From NCBI RefSeq assembly GCF_018326285.1, contig NZ_AP023362.1:372001-436000 (forward strand): a DNA stretch of 64,000 bases. Direction: 5' to 3'. Shown here one piece after another: positions 19,553-31,764 of the stretch. The notes beneath the pieces are model-generated. The model had not been told where the DNA came from. It made no database searches and worked only from the letters and a program-made list of their open reading frames with translations. Positions within the stretch are counted from its first letter, which is position 1; each line of letters starts with the position of its first letter. This stretch comes from Mycolicibacterium sp. TY81 (GTDB taxonomy: Bacteria > Actinomycetota > Actinomycetes > Mycobacteriales > Mycobacteriaceae). The position numbers and the translations under genes were made by a program.

Positions 19553-20686
19553 TCAGCGCCCGGCCGGGTCGAGCCCGAGCGACATGCCCGCCAGTCCGCG
19601 CTTGCGGCTGGACAATTTGTCGGCGACACCGCGCAGTGCTTTTCCGGCAGCCGAGTCGGGATCGGACAGCACCAGGGGCACACCGGTGTCGCCGGCGCTC
19701 ACGAGCTGCGGGTCCAGCGGGACCTGGCCCAACAGCGGAACCTCGGCACCGACTGTGCGCGTGAGGCTTTCGGCGACCTGCGCGCCGCCGCCCGCGCCGA
19801 ACAGCTGCATCGTGGTGCCGTCGGGCAGGGTCAGTCCGGACATGTTCTCGACGACGCCGACGATGCGCTGACGGGTCTGGACCGCGATGGCGCCGGCGCG
19901 CTCGGCGACCTCGGCGGCAGCCATCTGCGGTGTGGTGACGACGAGGATTTCGGCGCCTGGGATCAACTGCGCCACCGAGATGGCGATGTCGCCCGTGCCG
20001 GGCGGCAGGTCGAGCAGCAGGACGTCGAGGTCACCCCAGTACACGTCGGCCAGGAACTGCTGCAGCGCCCGGTGCAGCATCGGCCCGCGCCACACCACCG
20101 GGGTGTTGCCCTGGGTGAACATCGCGATGGAGATGACCTTCACATCGTGCGAAACCGGCGGCAGGATCATCGAATCCACCTGGGTGGGGCGATCCTGCAC
20201 ACCCATCATCCGGGGCACCGAGTGGCCGTAGATGTCGGCGTCGAGCAGGCCGACCGACAGGCCCTTGGCGGCCAGCGCGGCCGCCAGGTTCACCGTCACG
20301 CTGGACTTGCCGACGCCACCCTTGCCCGACGCCACGGCGTACACCCGGGTCAGCGAGCCGGGCTGGGCGAACGGGATGACCGGTTCCTTGTCGTCGCCGC
20401 GCAGCAGCTTGCGCAGCTCGGCGCGCTGCTCGTCGTTCATCACGTCGAGGGTGACCTTGACGGCCCCGGTGCCCGGCACGTCGGTGACGGCCGCGGTGAC
20501 CCGATCGGTGATCTCGGTTTTCTTCGGGCAGGCCGACGTGGTCAGGTAGATCTCGACGTGCACCGCGCCATCGGACTCGACCGTGATGTCCTTGACCATG
20601 CCGACCTCGGTGATCGGACGGCGCAGTTCAGGATCGATGACTTTGCCCAGTGCGGCGCGCACGGCGGCTTTCAGCTCAGCAGACAT
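19553..20686 (-). CDS. mrp: Mrp/ApbC-type iron-sulfur cluster carrier ATPase
   Basis: 377 residues. An N-terminal MIP18/DUF59 domain (about 1-100, with [15 protein letters not shown] and [11 protein letters not shown]) is followed by a P-loop ATPase of the Mrp/NBP35 family with the deviant Walker [19 protein letters not shown] near residue 120 and [12 protein letters not shown] as the Walker B region. Known members carry Fe-S clusters to target proteins. It is the Rv1229c equivalent, and the gene after it on the same strand is the Rv1230c-like protein, as in M. tuberculosis. Confidence 0.93.
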   Translation of the reverse strand: MSAELKAAVRAALGKVIDPELRRPITEVGMVKDITVESDGAVHVEIYLTTSACPKKTEITDRVTAAVTDVPGTGAVKVTLDVMNDEQRAELRKLLRGDDKEPVIPFAQPGSLTRVYAVASGKGGVGKSSVTVNLAAALAAKGLSVGLLDADIYGHSVPRMMGVQDRPTQVDSMILPPVSHDVKVISIAMFTQGNTPVVWRGPMLHRALQQFLADVYWGDLDVLLLDLPPGTGDIAISVAQLIPGAEILVVTTPQMAAAEVAERAGAIAVQTRQRIVGVVENMSGLTLPDGTTMQLFGAGGGAQVAESLTRTVGAEVPLLGQVPLDPQLVSAGDTGVPLVLSDPDSAAGKALRGVADKLSSRKRGLAGMSLGLDPAGR

Positions 20687-20729
20687 TACCCGCGAGTTTA
20701 TAACTGCCGGTCAGCGCACCGGCAGCTGG

Positions 20730-22232
20730 TCATGGTAGGCCGGGGAAGGCGGGCGGCGGCGGACCCATGGCCTCCGCGGGCAGCGGACCGGCGGGAGCCG
20801 GTGCTGCCGGGACCTCGGCGGGACCGGGTGCGGGTCCCGGTGCGGCGCCGACCGGTCCGGCGGCCGGCGTGCCGACGCCCACTGCGGTGACCGGGATGGG
20901 TCCCGGGGGAGCCGGTGCCGGCGCGACGGGCGCGGGCGGCGGAGCCTGCGGCAGCAGGAACGGCGGCAGGTTGAACGGGTTGGGCGCGGGTGCGTCCAGC
21001 GCCGGCGCGTCCAGGGCGGGGATGGGCGCCGCGCTCGGCGCCGGGCCGCCTTGCAGGCAGAACACCGCGCAGTTCTGTTTCGGTTCGGCCGGGCCGGGCA
21101 GCGGACCCATGCGGCCCACCTGCAGCGCGGGCGTCATCGCCAGCGGATCGTCGGACGGCAGGCCCATGGCGTTGATCGGCAGTCCCGGCCCCAGTCCCTC
21201 GGGGTTGTCCAGGTGCTGGTCGCCGATGGCGGGCGGCGGGCCGACGATCGGCGGCAGGTCGACCGGGGCGATACCGGTGACATAGGCCTTGGCCCAGCCG
21301 AGCACGTTCTGGGCGTACGGCATCGAGTTGTTGTAGCGCAGGATCGCGGTCAGCACCTGCGACGGATCACGCAGGTTCAGCCCACCGCTGCACAGGTAGC
21401 GGGCCGCGGCCAGCGAGGCGTCGTAGACGTTCTGCACGTCGGGCTTGCCGTCGCCGATGGCGTCCGCGGCGTACCGGGCCCAGGTGCCGGGCAGGAACTG
21501 CATGGGTCCCAGCGCCCGGGCGTAGGTCACCCGCCCGGCCGAGATGCTCTGCACGATGACCTCGTTGCCGGCCAGCGTGCCGTCGAGGACAGGTCCGAGG
21601 ATCGGGGTGAGCGCCGTGCCCCGCGCGTCGGTGGCGCCGCTGTTGGCGTGGCCGGACTCGATGCGGCCGATACCGGCCAGCAGGTTCCAGCTGATCCCGC
21701 AGCCCGGTGCGTTGGTCGCCATGATCTTCTCGGCGGTGCGGTAGGCGTTGAGGACGACCGGCGGGATGCGCAGACCGCCGGGCGCCATCACCAGCGACGC
21801 CGGCGGCGGTGACAGGGCGGTGGTGGGGTCCATGTGCAGCGCGCGGGGCATCTGATCGGACGCGACGACCGTCATACCGGCCCGGTTGCGGGGGCCGGGC
21901 GTGGTGGGGGTGACGGCCGCCAGCGGCGTGACGCCCGTGGTGGCGCTGTTGTGCGCGGTTGTTTGCCGAGTCGGCGCCGAACCACCGACGGCAAGCATCA
22001 GGACCAGCGGCGCGACGACGGCGACACCGGCCAGCGGCCGGCGCAGCGCCTTGGCGATCTGCCGGCGACGGCCGGGTGCGGGTTCAGCAACGGCGTCGGT
22101 GTCGTCACCGACGGCGGCGTCGTAATCCTCGATGGCGTCGTCAACCAGCCCGGATTCGCCGGAAAGTGCGTGTGATTCGGTAGTAGGCGCAGCGTCGTCC
22201 GCGAAATCAGCGGTGTCGCCCCCGTTGTGCAC
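20730..22232 (-). CDS. Membrane-anchored lytic transglycosylase-domain protein (Rv1230c-like)
   Basis: 500 residues. A cytosolic acidic N-terminus (1-60) and a single membrane helix (about 70-87, RPLAGVAVVAPLVLMLAVGG) lead to an extracytoplasmic lysozyme-like domain (about 160-320) with NLLAGIGRIESGHANSG, in which Glu of RIESGH is the probable catalytic acid, then ALGPMQFLPGTWARYAADA and ILRYNNSMPYAQNVL. The last 130 residues are very rich in Pro and Ala, probably a wall-spanning linker. Expected role: cleavage or remodelling of peptidoglycan. The GTG at 22232 is the start. Confidence 0.88.
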   Translation of the reverse strand: MHNGGDTADFADDAAPTTESHALSGESGLVDDAIEDYDAAVGDDTDAVAEPAPGRRRQIAKALRRPLAGVAVVAPLVLMLAVGGSAPTRQTTAHNSATTGVTPLAAVTPTTPGPRNRAGMTVVASDQMPRALHMDPTTALSPPPASLVMAPGGLRIPPVVLNAYRTAEKIMATNAPGCGISWNLLAGIGRIESGHANSGATDARGTALTPILGPVLDGTLAGNEVIVQSISAGRVTYARALGPMQFLPGTWARYAADAIGDGKPDVQNVYDASLAAARYLCSGGLNLRDPSQVLTAILRYNNSMPYAQNVLGWAKAYVTGIAPVDLPPIVGPPPAIGDQHLDNPEGLGPGLPINAMGLPSDDPLAMTPALQVGRMGPLPGPAEPKQNCAVFCLQGGPAPSAAPIPALDAPALDAPAPNPFNLPPFLLPQAPPPAPVAPAPAPPGPIPVTAVGVGTPAAGPVGAAPGPAPGPAEVPAAPAPAGPLPAEAMGPPPPAFPGLP

Positions 22233-22351
22233 TAAGCCATCCTATGAAAGTGGAATACCGGAGTGACCCCGGTGACCTGTGTTGTGATCCAAGTCACCAT
22301 ACCTACTCCGCGGTCGGTTGTCGGCCTATTGATTCCGCAGAGTGGAATCTC

Positions 22352-22945
22352 TCATTCGGCCGCGGTGGCGGAGTCGGCGGACTCGGCCGCGGGGCCGCCG
22401 AAAGCGTCGTCGTCCTCGACCGGCGGCCGGGATTTTCCGGTCTTGCGTTTGCCGGATCCGCCCTTGCCACCGTTCTGCTGAGCAATCAACGCCCGCAGCT
22501 CTTCGAGTTCGCGGCGGAGGTAGTCGCGGGTCGCCACCTCGCCCACGGCCAGTCGCAGCGCGGCCAGTTCGCGGGCCAGGAATTCGGTGTCGGCCTTGGT
22601 CTGGGCCGCGCGCCTGCGGTCCTCTTCGAGCGACACGCGGTCCCGGTTCTCCTGGCGGTTCTGCGCCAGCAGGATCAGCGGCGCGGCGTACGCCGCCTGG
22701 GTCGAGAACGCCAGGTTCAGCAGGATGAACGGATACGGGTCGAATTGCAGGCTGATCGCGATCAGGTTGAAGGCGATCCAGATGACCACGATCACCGTCT
22801 GGATCAGCAGATATTTGCCCGTGCCCAGGAACCGGGCGATCGACTCACTGAACTGGCCGACGGCCTCGACGTCGACCCGCGGCGTCAGCCGGAAACGGGA
22901 CGTGCGCGGGATGTCCAGGCGCTGCCGCGCCGAAGGCTCGCTCAC
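22352..22945 (-). CDS. DUF1003 membrane protein (Rv1231c-like)
   Basis: 197 residues. Two hydrophobic segments at about residues 45-95 with the family pattern GTGKYLLIQTVIVVIWIAFN and FDPYPFILLNLAFSTQAAYAAPLIL in which the DPYPF turn is conserved, then a charged coiled coil (about 100-150), and a Gly/Lys-rich tail. DUF1003 proteins are of unknown function. The start overlaps the stop of the MgtE-N/CBS gene by 4 bases, suggesting that the two products are made together. Confidence 0.88.
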   Translation of the reverse strand: MSEPSARQRLDIPRTSRFRLTPRVDVEAVGQFSESIARFLGTGKYLLIQTVIVVIWIAFNLIAISLQFDPYPFILLNLAFSTQAAYAAPLILLAQNRQENRDRVSLEEDRRRAAQTKADTEFLARELAALRLAVGEVATRDYLRRELEELRALIAQQNGGKGGSGKRKTGKSRPPVEDDDAFGGPAAESADSATAAE

Positions 22946-24255
22946 CGGCCGGCTCCCGAGATGTTGTCAGTGATGGCCTGCGTCGAGTCCGGCCCCGGTT
23001 CGTCCGCGCTGCGCCAGCCCGACGGCAGCAGGTGGTCGAGCAGGTCGTCGACCGTGACGGCGCCCAACAGGTGGTTCTCGTCGTCGACCACCGGCGCGGA
23101 CACCAGGTTGTACGCGGCGAAGTAGCGCGTGACCTCGGCCAGTGAGCTGGTCGGGGACAGCACCGGCAGGTCGCTGTCGATGATGCCGCCGACCTGGCTG
23201 GCCGGCGGTTCGCGCAGCAGCCGCTGGGTGTGCACACAGCCCAGGTAGTGGCCGGTCGGTGTCGCGGTCGGTGGCCGGGTGACGAACGTCAGCGACGCCA
23301 GTGCCGGCGTCAGCTCGGGGTCGCGGACGCGGGCCAGTGCCTCGGCGACGGTGGTATCCGGGGTGAGCACGACGGGCTCGGGGGTCATCAGACCACCCGC
23401 GGTGTCGGGGGAGTGCTGCAGCAGTCGGCGGACGGGCTCGGAGTCCTCGGGGTCCATGCGGTCCAGCAGTACGGCTGCCCGGGTGGCGTCGAGCTCACCG
23501 AGGAGGTCGGCGGCGTCGTCGGGGTCCATCTCCTCCAGCACGTCCGCGGCGCGCTCGGTGCCCAGCTGGTTGAGCAGCTCGGCCTGTTCGGGTTCGGAGA
23601 GCTCCTGCAGGATGTCGGCCAGGCGGTCGTCGTCGAGGGCCTTGACGACTTCGTGACGGCGTTTGGCCGGCAGGTCGCGCAGGGCGTCGGCGACCTCGAC
23701 GGGGCGCTGCCCCTCGAACTGCTCCAGCAGCTGCGCCACGCCCTGTCCCGGCAGCGCGAGCGCCGACGGCGTCAGCCCCGTGACGTTCTTCCAGTCGACA
23801 ACGTGCACCGTGGTGCGCCGGCCCAGGCGGCGGTGGCGCACGGCGACACGGGTGACCAGCCAGTCGCGCGACCGGGCCTGCTCGATCGCGAGGTCGACCA
23901 CGACGACGTCGACGCCGGCGAGCTGTTGGAGCTCCGGGTCGGTGACGCGGACGCGGGTGTCCAGAATCTGCCCGAGGACCAGGGCCTCGCCGGGGCGCTG
24001 CTCGAACCGGCGCAGCGAGATCGTCGCCCCCGTGAGGGTGACCGAGTTGTGCTCGATGGACGTCACCCGCAGGATCGGGACGAAAATCCTTCGGCGCGTG
24101 GTCAATTCCACGACGAGGCCGAGCACCCGCGGCTGCTGGCGGACGATGCCCATGCTCACGACCACGTCGCGGACCCGGCCGACCGACTCGCCGTCGGGGC
24201 CCAGCACGACCAGTCCAGCGAGTCTGGCCACGTAGACCCTGTTGACCGCCACCAT
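22942..24255 (-). CDS. MgtE-N and CBS domain protein (Rv1232c-like)
   Basis: 437 residues. Begins with PRC-barrel-like segments (VGRVRDVVVSMGIV; VTRVAVRHRRL), continues with the MgtE N-terminal helical repeat domain (about 200-290: LRDLPAKRRHEVVKAL, LDDDRLADILQELSEPEQAELL, DPDDAADLLGELD) and ends with two CBS motifs (about 295-425). Unlike MgtE it has no membrane channel domain, so it is more likely a regulatory or sensing partner, perhaps of the DUF1003 membrane protein encoded next to it. The ATG at 24255 matches the family N-terminus MVAVNRVYVARLAG. Confidence 0.9.
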   Translation of the reverse strand: MVAVNRVYVARLAGLVVLGPDGESVGRVRDVVVSMGIVRQQPRVLGLVVELTTRRRIFVPILRVTSIEHNSVTLTGATISLRRFEQRPGEALVLGQILDTRVRVTDPELQQLAGVDVVVVDLAIEQARSRDWLVTRVAVRHRRLGRRTTVHVVDWKNVTGLTPSALALPGQGVAQLLEQFEGQRPVEVADALRDLPAKRRHEVVKALDDDRLADILQELSEPEQAELLNQLGTERAADVLEEMDPDDAADLLGELDATRAAVLLDRMDPEDSEPVRRLLQHSPDTAGGLMTPEPVVLTPDTTVAEALARVRDPELTPALASLTFVTRPPTATPTGHYLGCVHTQRLLREPPASQVGGIIDSDLPVLSPTSSLAEVTRYFAAYNLVSAPVVDDENHLLGAVTVDDLLDHLLPSGWRSADEPGPDSTQAITDNISGAGR

Positions 24256-24280
24256 GCTCCACAGGGTAGAGAGTGGGGTC

Positions 24281-25246
24281 GTGGAGAACCTGTATCGGCC
24301 CCGCCGTACCTGCCTGTCCGTTCCGGGTAGTAGCGACAAGATGATCGCCAAGGCCAAGACGCTGCCTGCCGATCAGGTGTTCCTCGACCTCGAGGACGCG
24401 GTGGCTGCGGACGCCAAGGCCGCGGCGCGGACCCGGGTGGCGCAGGCGTTGTGCGAGCCGGGCTGGGCGGGCCAGCTGCGCGGCCTCCGGGTCAACGACT
24501 GGACCACGCCATGGACGTATGCAGACGTGATCGAGGTCGTCACCGCGGTGGCGCACGGCGGCGGCGTGCTGGACATCATCGTGCTGCCGAAGGTCAGCGA
24601 CGTCTCGCACGTGCAGGCGCTCGATCTGTTGCTGACCCAACTGGAGCGCACGCTCGGGCTGCCGGTCGGGGGCATCGGCATCGAGGCGCAGATCGAAGAC
24701 GCCAAGGGGCTCGTGAACGCCCACGCCATCGCCGGCGGGCCGCGGGTGCAGGCACTGATCTTCGGGCCGGGCGATCTGATGGCGAGCCTCAACATGCGCA
24801 CCCTCGTCGTCGGCGAGCAGCCCGTCGGTTACGGCGTCGGCGATGCCTATCACCACGTGTTGATGACGATCCTGGTGGCGGCGCGGGCCCACGGCATCAA
24901 CGCGATCGACGGCCCGTATTTCAAGGTGAAGGACACCGAGGCGTTCACGCGCGTCGCGGGGCAGACCGCGGCGCTGGGGTACGACGGCAAGTGGGTGCTG
25001 CACCCCGACCAGATCGCCGCCGGAAACGAGATCTTCAGTCCGCGGCAGGCCGACTACGACCATGCCGAGCTGATTCTCGAGGCGTACGAATGGCACACCT
25101 CGCAGGCGGGCGGTGCCCGCGGCGCCGTGCTGCTGGGCGACGAGATGATCGACGAGGCCAGCCGCAAGATGGCGCTGGTGATCGCGGGCAAGGGCCGGGC
25201 CGCCGGGATGACGCGCACCGGTGAGCGGTTCACGCCGCCGGCGTGA
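24281..25246 (+). CDS. HpcH/HpaI aldolase - CitE-like CoA-ester lyase
   Basis: 321 residues, TIM barrel. Seen: TCLSVPGSSDKMIAKA, the metal- and CoA-site Glu in VFLDLEDAV, IEAQIEDAKG with the second acidic ligand, and IFGPGDLMASL. These fit the stand-alone CitE-like lyases (malyl-, beta-methylmalyl- or citramalyl-CoA lyase). The exact substrate cannot be told. The GTG at 24281 (MENLYRPRRTC) is preferred to upstream starts because the family begins with a short segment before RRTCLSVP. Divergent from the MgtE-N/CBS gene across 25 bases. Confidence 0.87.
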   Translation: MENLYRPRRTCLSVPGSSDKMIAKAKTLPADQVFLDLEDAVAADAKAAARTRVAQALCEPGWAGQLRGLRVNDWTTPWTYADVIEVVTAVAHGGGVLDIIVLPKVSDVSHVQALDLLLTQLERTLGLPVGGIGIEAQIEDAKGLVNAHAIAGGPRVQALIFGPGDLMASLNMRTLVVGEQPVGYGVGDAYHHVLMTILVAARAHGINAIDGPYFKVKDTEAFTRVAGQTAALGYDGKWVLHPDQIAAGNEIFSPRQADYDHAELILEAYEWHTSQAGGARGAVLLGDEMIDEASRKMALVIAGKGRAAGMTRTGERFTPPA

Positions 25247-25255
25247 GCGCGCCGG

Positions 25256-25486
25256 CTAGCCGCCGAGGACCCGGACGACCAGGAACAGGTTGAGCAGGAA
25301 CGCCAGCGCGCCGCACCCGATGCCGGTCAGGGCCAGCAGGCTCCCGCGGGTGCCGCTGCCGGGGATGCGCTCGTAGGCCACCACGCCGAGCCCGACGCCG
25401 ATGAGCGCCAGGGGGCCGAACACCACGCCGGTCAGCGCGCACACGATCGAGCCGACCGCCAGCCGGTTCACGCGGGCGCCGATCAC
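25256..25486 (-). CDS. Small DUF4190-type membrane protein
   Basis: 76 residues with two hydrophobic helices (about 8-36 and 48-72) and a short loop ERIPGSGTRGSLLALTGIGCG, resembling the DUF4190 pattern of two helices joined by a Gly-rich turn. It overlaps the larger DUF4190 protein gene by 4 bases (GTGA), so the two are co-translated and may interact in the membrane. Function unknown. Confidence 0.7.
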   Translation of the reverse strand: MIGARVNRLAVGSIVCALTGVVFGPLALIGVGLGVVAYERIPGSGTRGSLLALTGIGCGALAFLLNLFLVVRVLGG

Positions 25487-26142
25487 AAGGTCGGTTCTTG
25501 GCGTGAGGCCCAGTCGACCAACAGCAGGAAGCCGACCAGGCCGACGACGAGCGTGACGGCACCGATGACGATGCCCGCGATGGCCATGGTTCTGCCGCTG
25601 GTGCGCGGCCGGCCTTTCGCCTGTGCCAAGGCCACGGTGCCCAGCACGATGCCCAGTACAGAACCGACCGGGCCGAATACGAAGCAGATGAAGTAGAGCG
25701 GCAAGGCGACCAGCGACGACACCAGCGACCCGATGGCCATGCCGTCGTTCGACTTCGGCGCCGGATACGACGAGTACAGCGGGGGCGGCAGGTATCCGGC
25801 CGGTGGCAGGTATCCCGGCGGTGCCGCGCCCGGCGGCGGGCCGTACGGCCCGGCAGGCGGCGCACCGTAGAACCCCGGCGGCGGGCCGGGAGGCATGGAC
25901 GGCGGCCCGGGAGGCACCGGAAACGGACCCGTCGGTGGCTGCGGTGGGACCTGTGGCGCGGGCGCGGGCGGACCCTGCTGCCAGGGCGCGGAAGTGGGCC
26001 CCGGCTCTTCGATCGCCGGGTACTCGTACACCGGGTAGTCGCTGGTCGCTTCGGCATCGGTGCCGGTCGGCGGCGGCACGGATCCGGCCGGTCTCGACGG
26101 ATCCCAGGAGGGTTGGCCCGACTGCCCGCCCGGACTTGTCAT
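25483..26142 (-). CDS. DUF4190 membrane protein with Pro-rich N-terminus (Rv1233c-like)
   Basis: 219 residues. About 130 residues of Pro/Gly/Tyr-rich low-complexity sequence (PPGAAPPGYLPPAGYLPPP) precede two membrane helices (about 140-170 and 190-212) separated by AQAKGRPRTSGRTMAIAGI, the DUF4190 core. Function unknown; Pro-rich cytosolic tails of this type may bind partner proteins. The ATG at 26142 (MTSPGGQSG) is preferred to an upstream start at 26169, which would add nine residues. Divergent from the GSP17M-type gene across 80 bases, as Rv1233c is from Rv1234. Confidence 0.82.
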   Translation of the reverse strand: MTSPGGQSGQPSWDPSRPAGSVPPPTGTDAEATSDYPVYEYPAIEEPGPTSAPWQQGPPAPAPQVPPQPPTGPFPVPPGPPSMPPGPPPGFYGAPPAGPYGPPPGAAPPGYLPPAGYLPPPLYSSYPAPKSNDGMAIGSLVSSLVALPLYFICFVFGPVGSVLGIVLGTVALAQAKGRPRTSGRTMAIAGIVIGAVTLVVGLVGFLLLVDWASRQEPTL

Positions 26143-26222
26143 GCCGACCAACCTAGCGCACGAGTTCATGGCATCGTGGTAGCCGAAGTGCGTTCCGCGG
26201 CGAGTGACAGGAGACCAGGGGC

Positions 26223-26723
26223 ATGACGAATCCGCTGCAGCCTGACCGGACCCCGGGCCCGGGTGGTCAGCCCGGATTGCCGACCCCGCCCAAGGGCTGG
26301 CCCATCGGTTCGTACCCGACCTATGCCGAGGCGCAGCGCGCCGTCGATTACCTGTCGGATCAAGAGTTTCCGGTGCAGCACGTGACCATCGTGGGTGTCG
26401 ACCTGATGCAGGTGGAGCGCGTCACCGGGCGGCTCACCTGGCCGCGGGTGCTCGCCGGCGGCATCCTGACCGGGGCGTGGCTGGGTCTGTTCATCGGCCT
26501 GGTGCTCGGGCTTTTCGGCACGAACGCGTGGGGCTCGCTGCTCACCGGCCTGATCGCCGGCATCTTCTTCGGCTTGATCACCTCGGGCGTGCAGTACGCG
26601 ATGTCCCGCGGCACAAGGGATTTCAGCTCCACCATGCAACTCGTCGCGGGCCGCTACGACGTGCTGTGCGATCCGGTGTGCGCCGAACAGGGCCGCGACC
26701 TGCTGGGCCGCCTGTCGCTCTAG
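26223..26723 (+). CDS. General stress protein 17M-like membrane protein (Rv1234-like)
   Basis: 166 residues. An N-terminal fold of the GSP17M type (about 25-65: WPIGSYPTYAEAQRAVDYLSD, FPVQHVTIVGVDLMQVERV) is followed by two membrane helices (about 78-125) rich in Gly and a short C-terminal soluble part. In bacilli the GSP17M family belongs to the general stress regulon; no function is defined in mycobacteria to my knowledge. An AGTGACAGGAG-like ribosome site precedes the ATG. Confidence 0.85.
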   Translation: MTNPLQPDRTPGPGGQPGLPTPPKGWPIGSYPTYAEAQRAVDYLSDQEFPVQHVTIVGVDLMQVERVTGRLTWPRVLAGGILTGAWLGLFIGLVLGLFGTNAWGSLLTGLIAGIFFGLITSGVQYAMSRGTRDFSSTMQLVAGRYDVLCDPVCAEQGRDLLGRLSL

Positions 26724-26743
26724 GGCCTTCGGGCCTCGGTCGC

Positions 26744-29142
<2,399 letters not shown>

Positions 29143-29143
29143 A

Positions 29144-29992
29144 ATGGGTGGGGCGATGAGCGGGCAGAGAAGTGGCGGCCGGCTGGCCGGCTGGGGCGTG
29201 GTCAACGTCCTGGTGGTCATCTACGCGCTGCTGCCGGTGCTCTGGATCTTCTCGCTGTCGCTCAAGCCGACGTCAACGGTCAAGGACGGCAACCTGATTC
29301 CGCGTCAGATCACCTTCGACAACTACAAGGGCATCTTCACCGGCGGCGCCTTCGGCTCGGCACTGTTCAACTCGATCGGCATCGGGCTCATCACCACCGC
29401 CATCGCGGTGACGATCGGCGGCATGGCCGCCTACGCCGTGGCGCGCCTGGACTTTCCGGGCAAGCGGCTGCTGGTCGGCCTGGCGTTGCTGATCTCGATG
29501 TTCCCCCAGATCTCTCTGGTGACACCGCTGTTCAACATCGAGCGCACCGTCGGGCTGTTCGATACCTGGCCGGGCCTGATCCTGCCGTACATCACCTTCG
29601 CGCTGCCGCTCGCGATCTACACCCTGTCGGCGTTCTTCCGGGAAATCCCTTGGGATTTGGAGAAGGCCGCCAAGATGGACGGCGCCACGCCGGGGCAGGC
29701 CTTCCGGAAGGTCATCGCGCCGCTGGCGGCGCCCGGCATCGTCACCGCGGCGATCCTGGTGTTCATCTTCGCCTGGAACGACCTGCTGCTGGCGTTGTCG
29801 CTGACCGCCACGCAGCGGGCCATCACCGCGCCCGTGGCAATCGCGAACTTCACGGGCAGTTCGCAATTCGAGGAGCCGACCGGTTCCATCGCTGCCGGGG
29901 CGATGGTCATCACGGTGCCGATCATCATCTTTGTTCTGATCTTCCAACGACGGATCGTCGCGGGCCTGACGTCCGGTGCGGTGAAGGGGTAG
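29144..29992 (+). CDS. sugB: Trehalose ABC importer permease SugB
   Basis: 282 residues from the ATG at 29144, six membrane helices, MalG-like. Conserved blocks: [35 protein letters not shown], and the EAA loop [20 protein letters not shown]. Rv1237 equivalent. An ATG at 29156 preceded by GGTGGGG is an alternative that gives 278 residues. It begins one base after the sugA stop and ends 3 bases before sugC. Confidence 0.94.
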   Translation: MGGAMSGQRSGGRLAGWGVVNVLVVIYALLPVLWIFSLSLKPTSTVKDGNLIPRQITFDNYKGIFTGGAFGSALFNSIGIGLITTAIAVTIGGMAAYAVARLDFPGKRLLVGLALLISMFPQISLVTPLFNIERTVGLFDTWPGLILPYITFALPLAIYTLSAFFREIPWDLEKAAKMDGATPGQAFRKVIAPLAAPGIVTAAILVFIFAWNDLLLALSLTATQRAITAPVAIANFTGSSQFEEPTGSIAAGAMVITVPIIIFVLIFQRRIVAGLTSGAVKG

Positions 29993-29995
29993 TTC

Positions 29996-31171
29996 ATGGC
30001 CGAAATCGTTTTGGACCACGTCACCAAGAGTTACACCGGCGGGGCGACCGCGGTGCAGGACCTGTCGCTGACCATCGCCGACGGTGAGTTCCTGATCCTC
30101 GTCGGGCCGTCGGGGTGCGGAAAGTCGACCACGCTCAACATGATTGCCGGGCTCGAGGACATCAGCTCCGGCGAACTGCGCATCGGTGGCGAGCGGGTCA
30201 ACGAGAAGGAGCCCCGGGACCGGGACATCGCGATGGTGTTCCAGTCCTACGCGCTCTACCCGCACATGACGGTGCGGCAGAACATCGCGTTCCCGCTCAC
30301 GCTCGCGAAGCTGCCGAAGGCCGAGATCGCGGCCAAGGTCGAGGAGACCGCGAAAATCCTTGACCTGACCGCACTTCTGGACCGCAAGCCCGCCCAGCTT
30401 TCCGGTGGCCAGCGTCAGCGCGTGGCGATGGGACGCGCCATCGTGCGCAGCCCCAAGGCGTTCCTGATGGACGAGCCGCTGTCCAACCTGGACGCCAAGC
30501 TGCGGGTGCAGATGCGCACCGAGATCGCCCGGCTGCAGGCCCGCCTCGGCACCACCACCGTCTACGTCACGCACGACCAGACCGAGGCGATGACGCTGGG
30601 GGACCGGGTGGTGGTGATGAGCGGCGGTGTCGCACAACAGGTCGGCACCCCCGATGAGCTGTACAACGAGCCGGCGAACCTGTTCGTCGCCGGCTTCATC
30701 GGCTCCCCGTCGATGAACTTCTTCCCGGCCACGCGGACCGACGTCGGCGTGCAGCTGCCCTTCGGTGAAGTCACCTTGAGTGACGACGCGCGCGCGGCGC
30801 TGGAGCGGCAGCGGCCGTCGGCCGACCTGATCGCGGGCGTGCGCCCCGAACAGTTCGACGACGCCTCGGTGATCGACGCCTACGCGCGCATCCAGTCGCT
30901 GACCTTCGAGGTCGACGCCGAGCTGGTGGAATCGCTCGGCGCGGACAAGTACGTGCACTTCCGGCTCGAAGGCGCCGGCGCCCAGGCCGCCCAGCTGGAA
31001 CAGCTCGCCGACGACACCGCGGACGCCGGAACGAGCGAAAACACCTATGTGGCAAGAGTTTCGGCCAAGTCGCCCGCGACGGCGGGCAGCCGGATCGAAC
31101 TGGCCCTGGACACCTCCAAACTGACGCTGTTCGACCCGGCCACGGGCCGCAACCTGTCGTTGCCGCAGTGA
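29996..31171 (+). CDS. sugC: Trehalose ABC importer ATPase SugC
   Basis: 391 residues. Walker [12 protein letters not shown]-loop [13 protein letters not shown], signature [15 protein letters not shown], Walker [16 protein letters not shown] and switch His in [11 protein letters not shown], followed by a C-terminal MOI/TOBE-like regulatory domain (about 240-391). Rv1238 equivalent; energises trehalose uptake through SugA-SugB. The region after residue 335 is Ala/Asp-rich. The stop overlaps the start of the SUFU gene (GTGA), an added gene in this operon. Confidence 0.95.
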   Translation: MAEIVLDHVTKSYTGGATAVQDLSLTIADGEFLILVGPSGCGKSTTLNMIAGLEDISSGELRIGGERVNEKEPRDRDIAMVFQSYALYPHMTVRQNIAFPLTLAKLPKAEIAAKVEETAKILDLTALLDRKPAQLSGGQRQRVAMGRAIVRSPKAFLMDEPLSNLDAKLRVQMRTEIARLQARLGTTTVYVTHDQTEAMTLGDRVVVMSGGVAQQVGTPDELYNEPANLFVAGFIGSPSMNFFPATRTDVGVQLPFGEVTLSDDARAALERQRPSADLIAGVRPEQFDDASVIDAYARIQSLTFEVDAELVESLGADKYVHFRLEGAGAQAAQLEQLADDTADAGTSENTYVARVSAKSPATAGSRIELALDTSKLTLFDPATGRNLSLPQ

Positions 31172-31764
31172 CCGACGTCCTCGGCGCGGTACGTGCCCGT
31201 CTGACAACGCATTTCGCCGACCGCGGCAGCACCGCCGATCCGGTGGGCGCCAGCGTCACGTTCCTCGGTGCCGACCCCATCGAGGTACTGCGCTACGGGC
31301 CGACCGACGGGGACGTGTATCACTATGCGTCCCTGGGCTGTTCGCGCTACCCCATGACGGACCCGATGGACATGGTGGCCGACGGGATCCGCGGCCCGCG
31401 AGCGGAGGCGGTGCTGTCCCTGCGCGGTCCGACCCCGACGGCGCTGGCTCGCTCGATCGCGGTACTGGCGTCGGCGCCGGCCGTCGAAGGCCTGATCCTG
31501 GAACCCGATGCGCTGATCGATCTGCAGCAGCCGGTCTGGCAGGGGGCGGCGTTCACCGCATTCCTGTTGGGCGTCAGCGAGATCGGTGACGTCGATCTGC
31601 CCGAGCCGTACCAGCCGGTGCGGATCCTCAGCGCCACACCGATCACCGCGACCGAGGCCGCCTGGGTGCGGCTCAAAGGCGCCGCCGCCATGCGGGATGC
31701 GTGGCAGCAGGACGGCGTCGACGTCCTCGATCAGCGACGCCGGGCTGCCGAACCTCGAGCCTAG
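31168..31764 (+). CDS. Suppressor-of-fused (SUFU)-domain protein
   Basis: 198 residues, soluble. The pattern [21 protein letters not shown], followed by [20 protein letters not shown] and an acidic-hydrophobic C-terminal half with [19 protein letters not shown] and ILSATPIT, fits the bacterial SUFU domain family (often adjacent to polymorphic toxins as immunity proteins, elsewhere of unknown role). No toxin gene is seen nearby. Its GTG overlaps the sugC stop, so it is translated from the trehalose importer message. Convergent with a small secreted protein gene, with stops overlapping by 4 bases. Confidence 0.75.
   Translation: MTDVLGAVRARLTTHFADRGSTADPVGASVTFLGADPIEVLRYGPTDGDVYHYASLGCSRYPMTDPMDMVADGIRGPRAEAVLSLRGPTPTALARSIAVLASAPAVEGLILEPDALIDLQQPVWQGAAFTAFLLGVSEIGDVDLPEPYQPVRILSATPITATEAAWVRLKGAAAMRDAWQQDGVDVLDQRRRAAEPRA

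Noticed and set aside
29273..31207. A 644-codon frame on the - strand across sugB-sugC
   Set aside because: Antisense shadow; sugB and sugC on the + strand have all family motifs.
31168..31764. SUFU gene as immunity partner of a polymorphic toxin
   Set aside because: No toxin, Rhs, WXG100 or secretion gene lies within the window near it.
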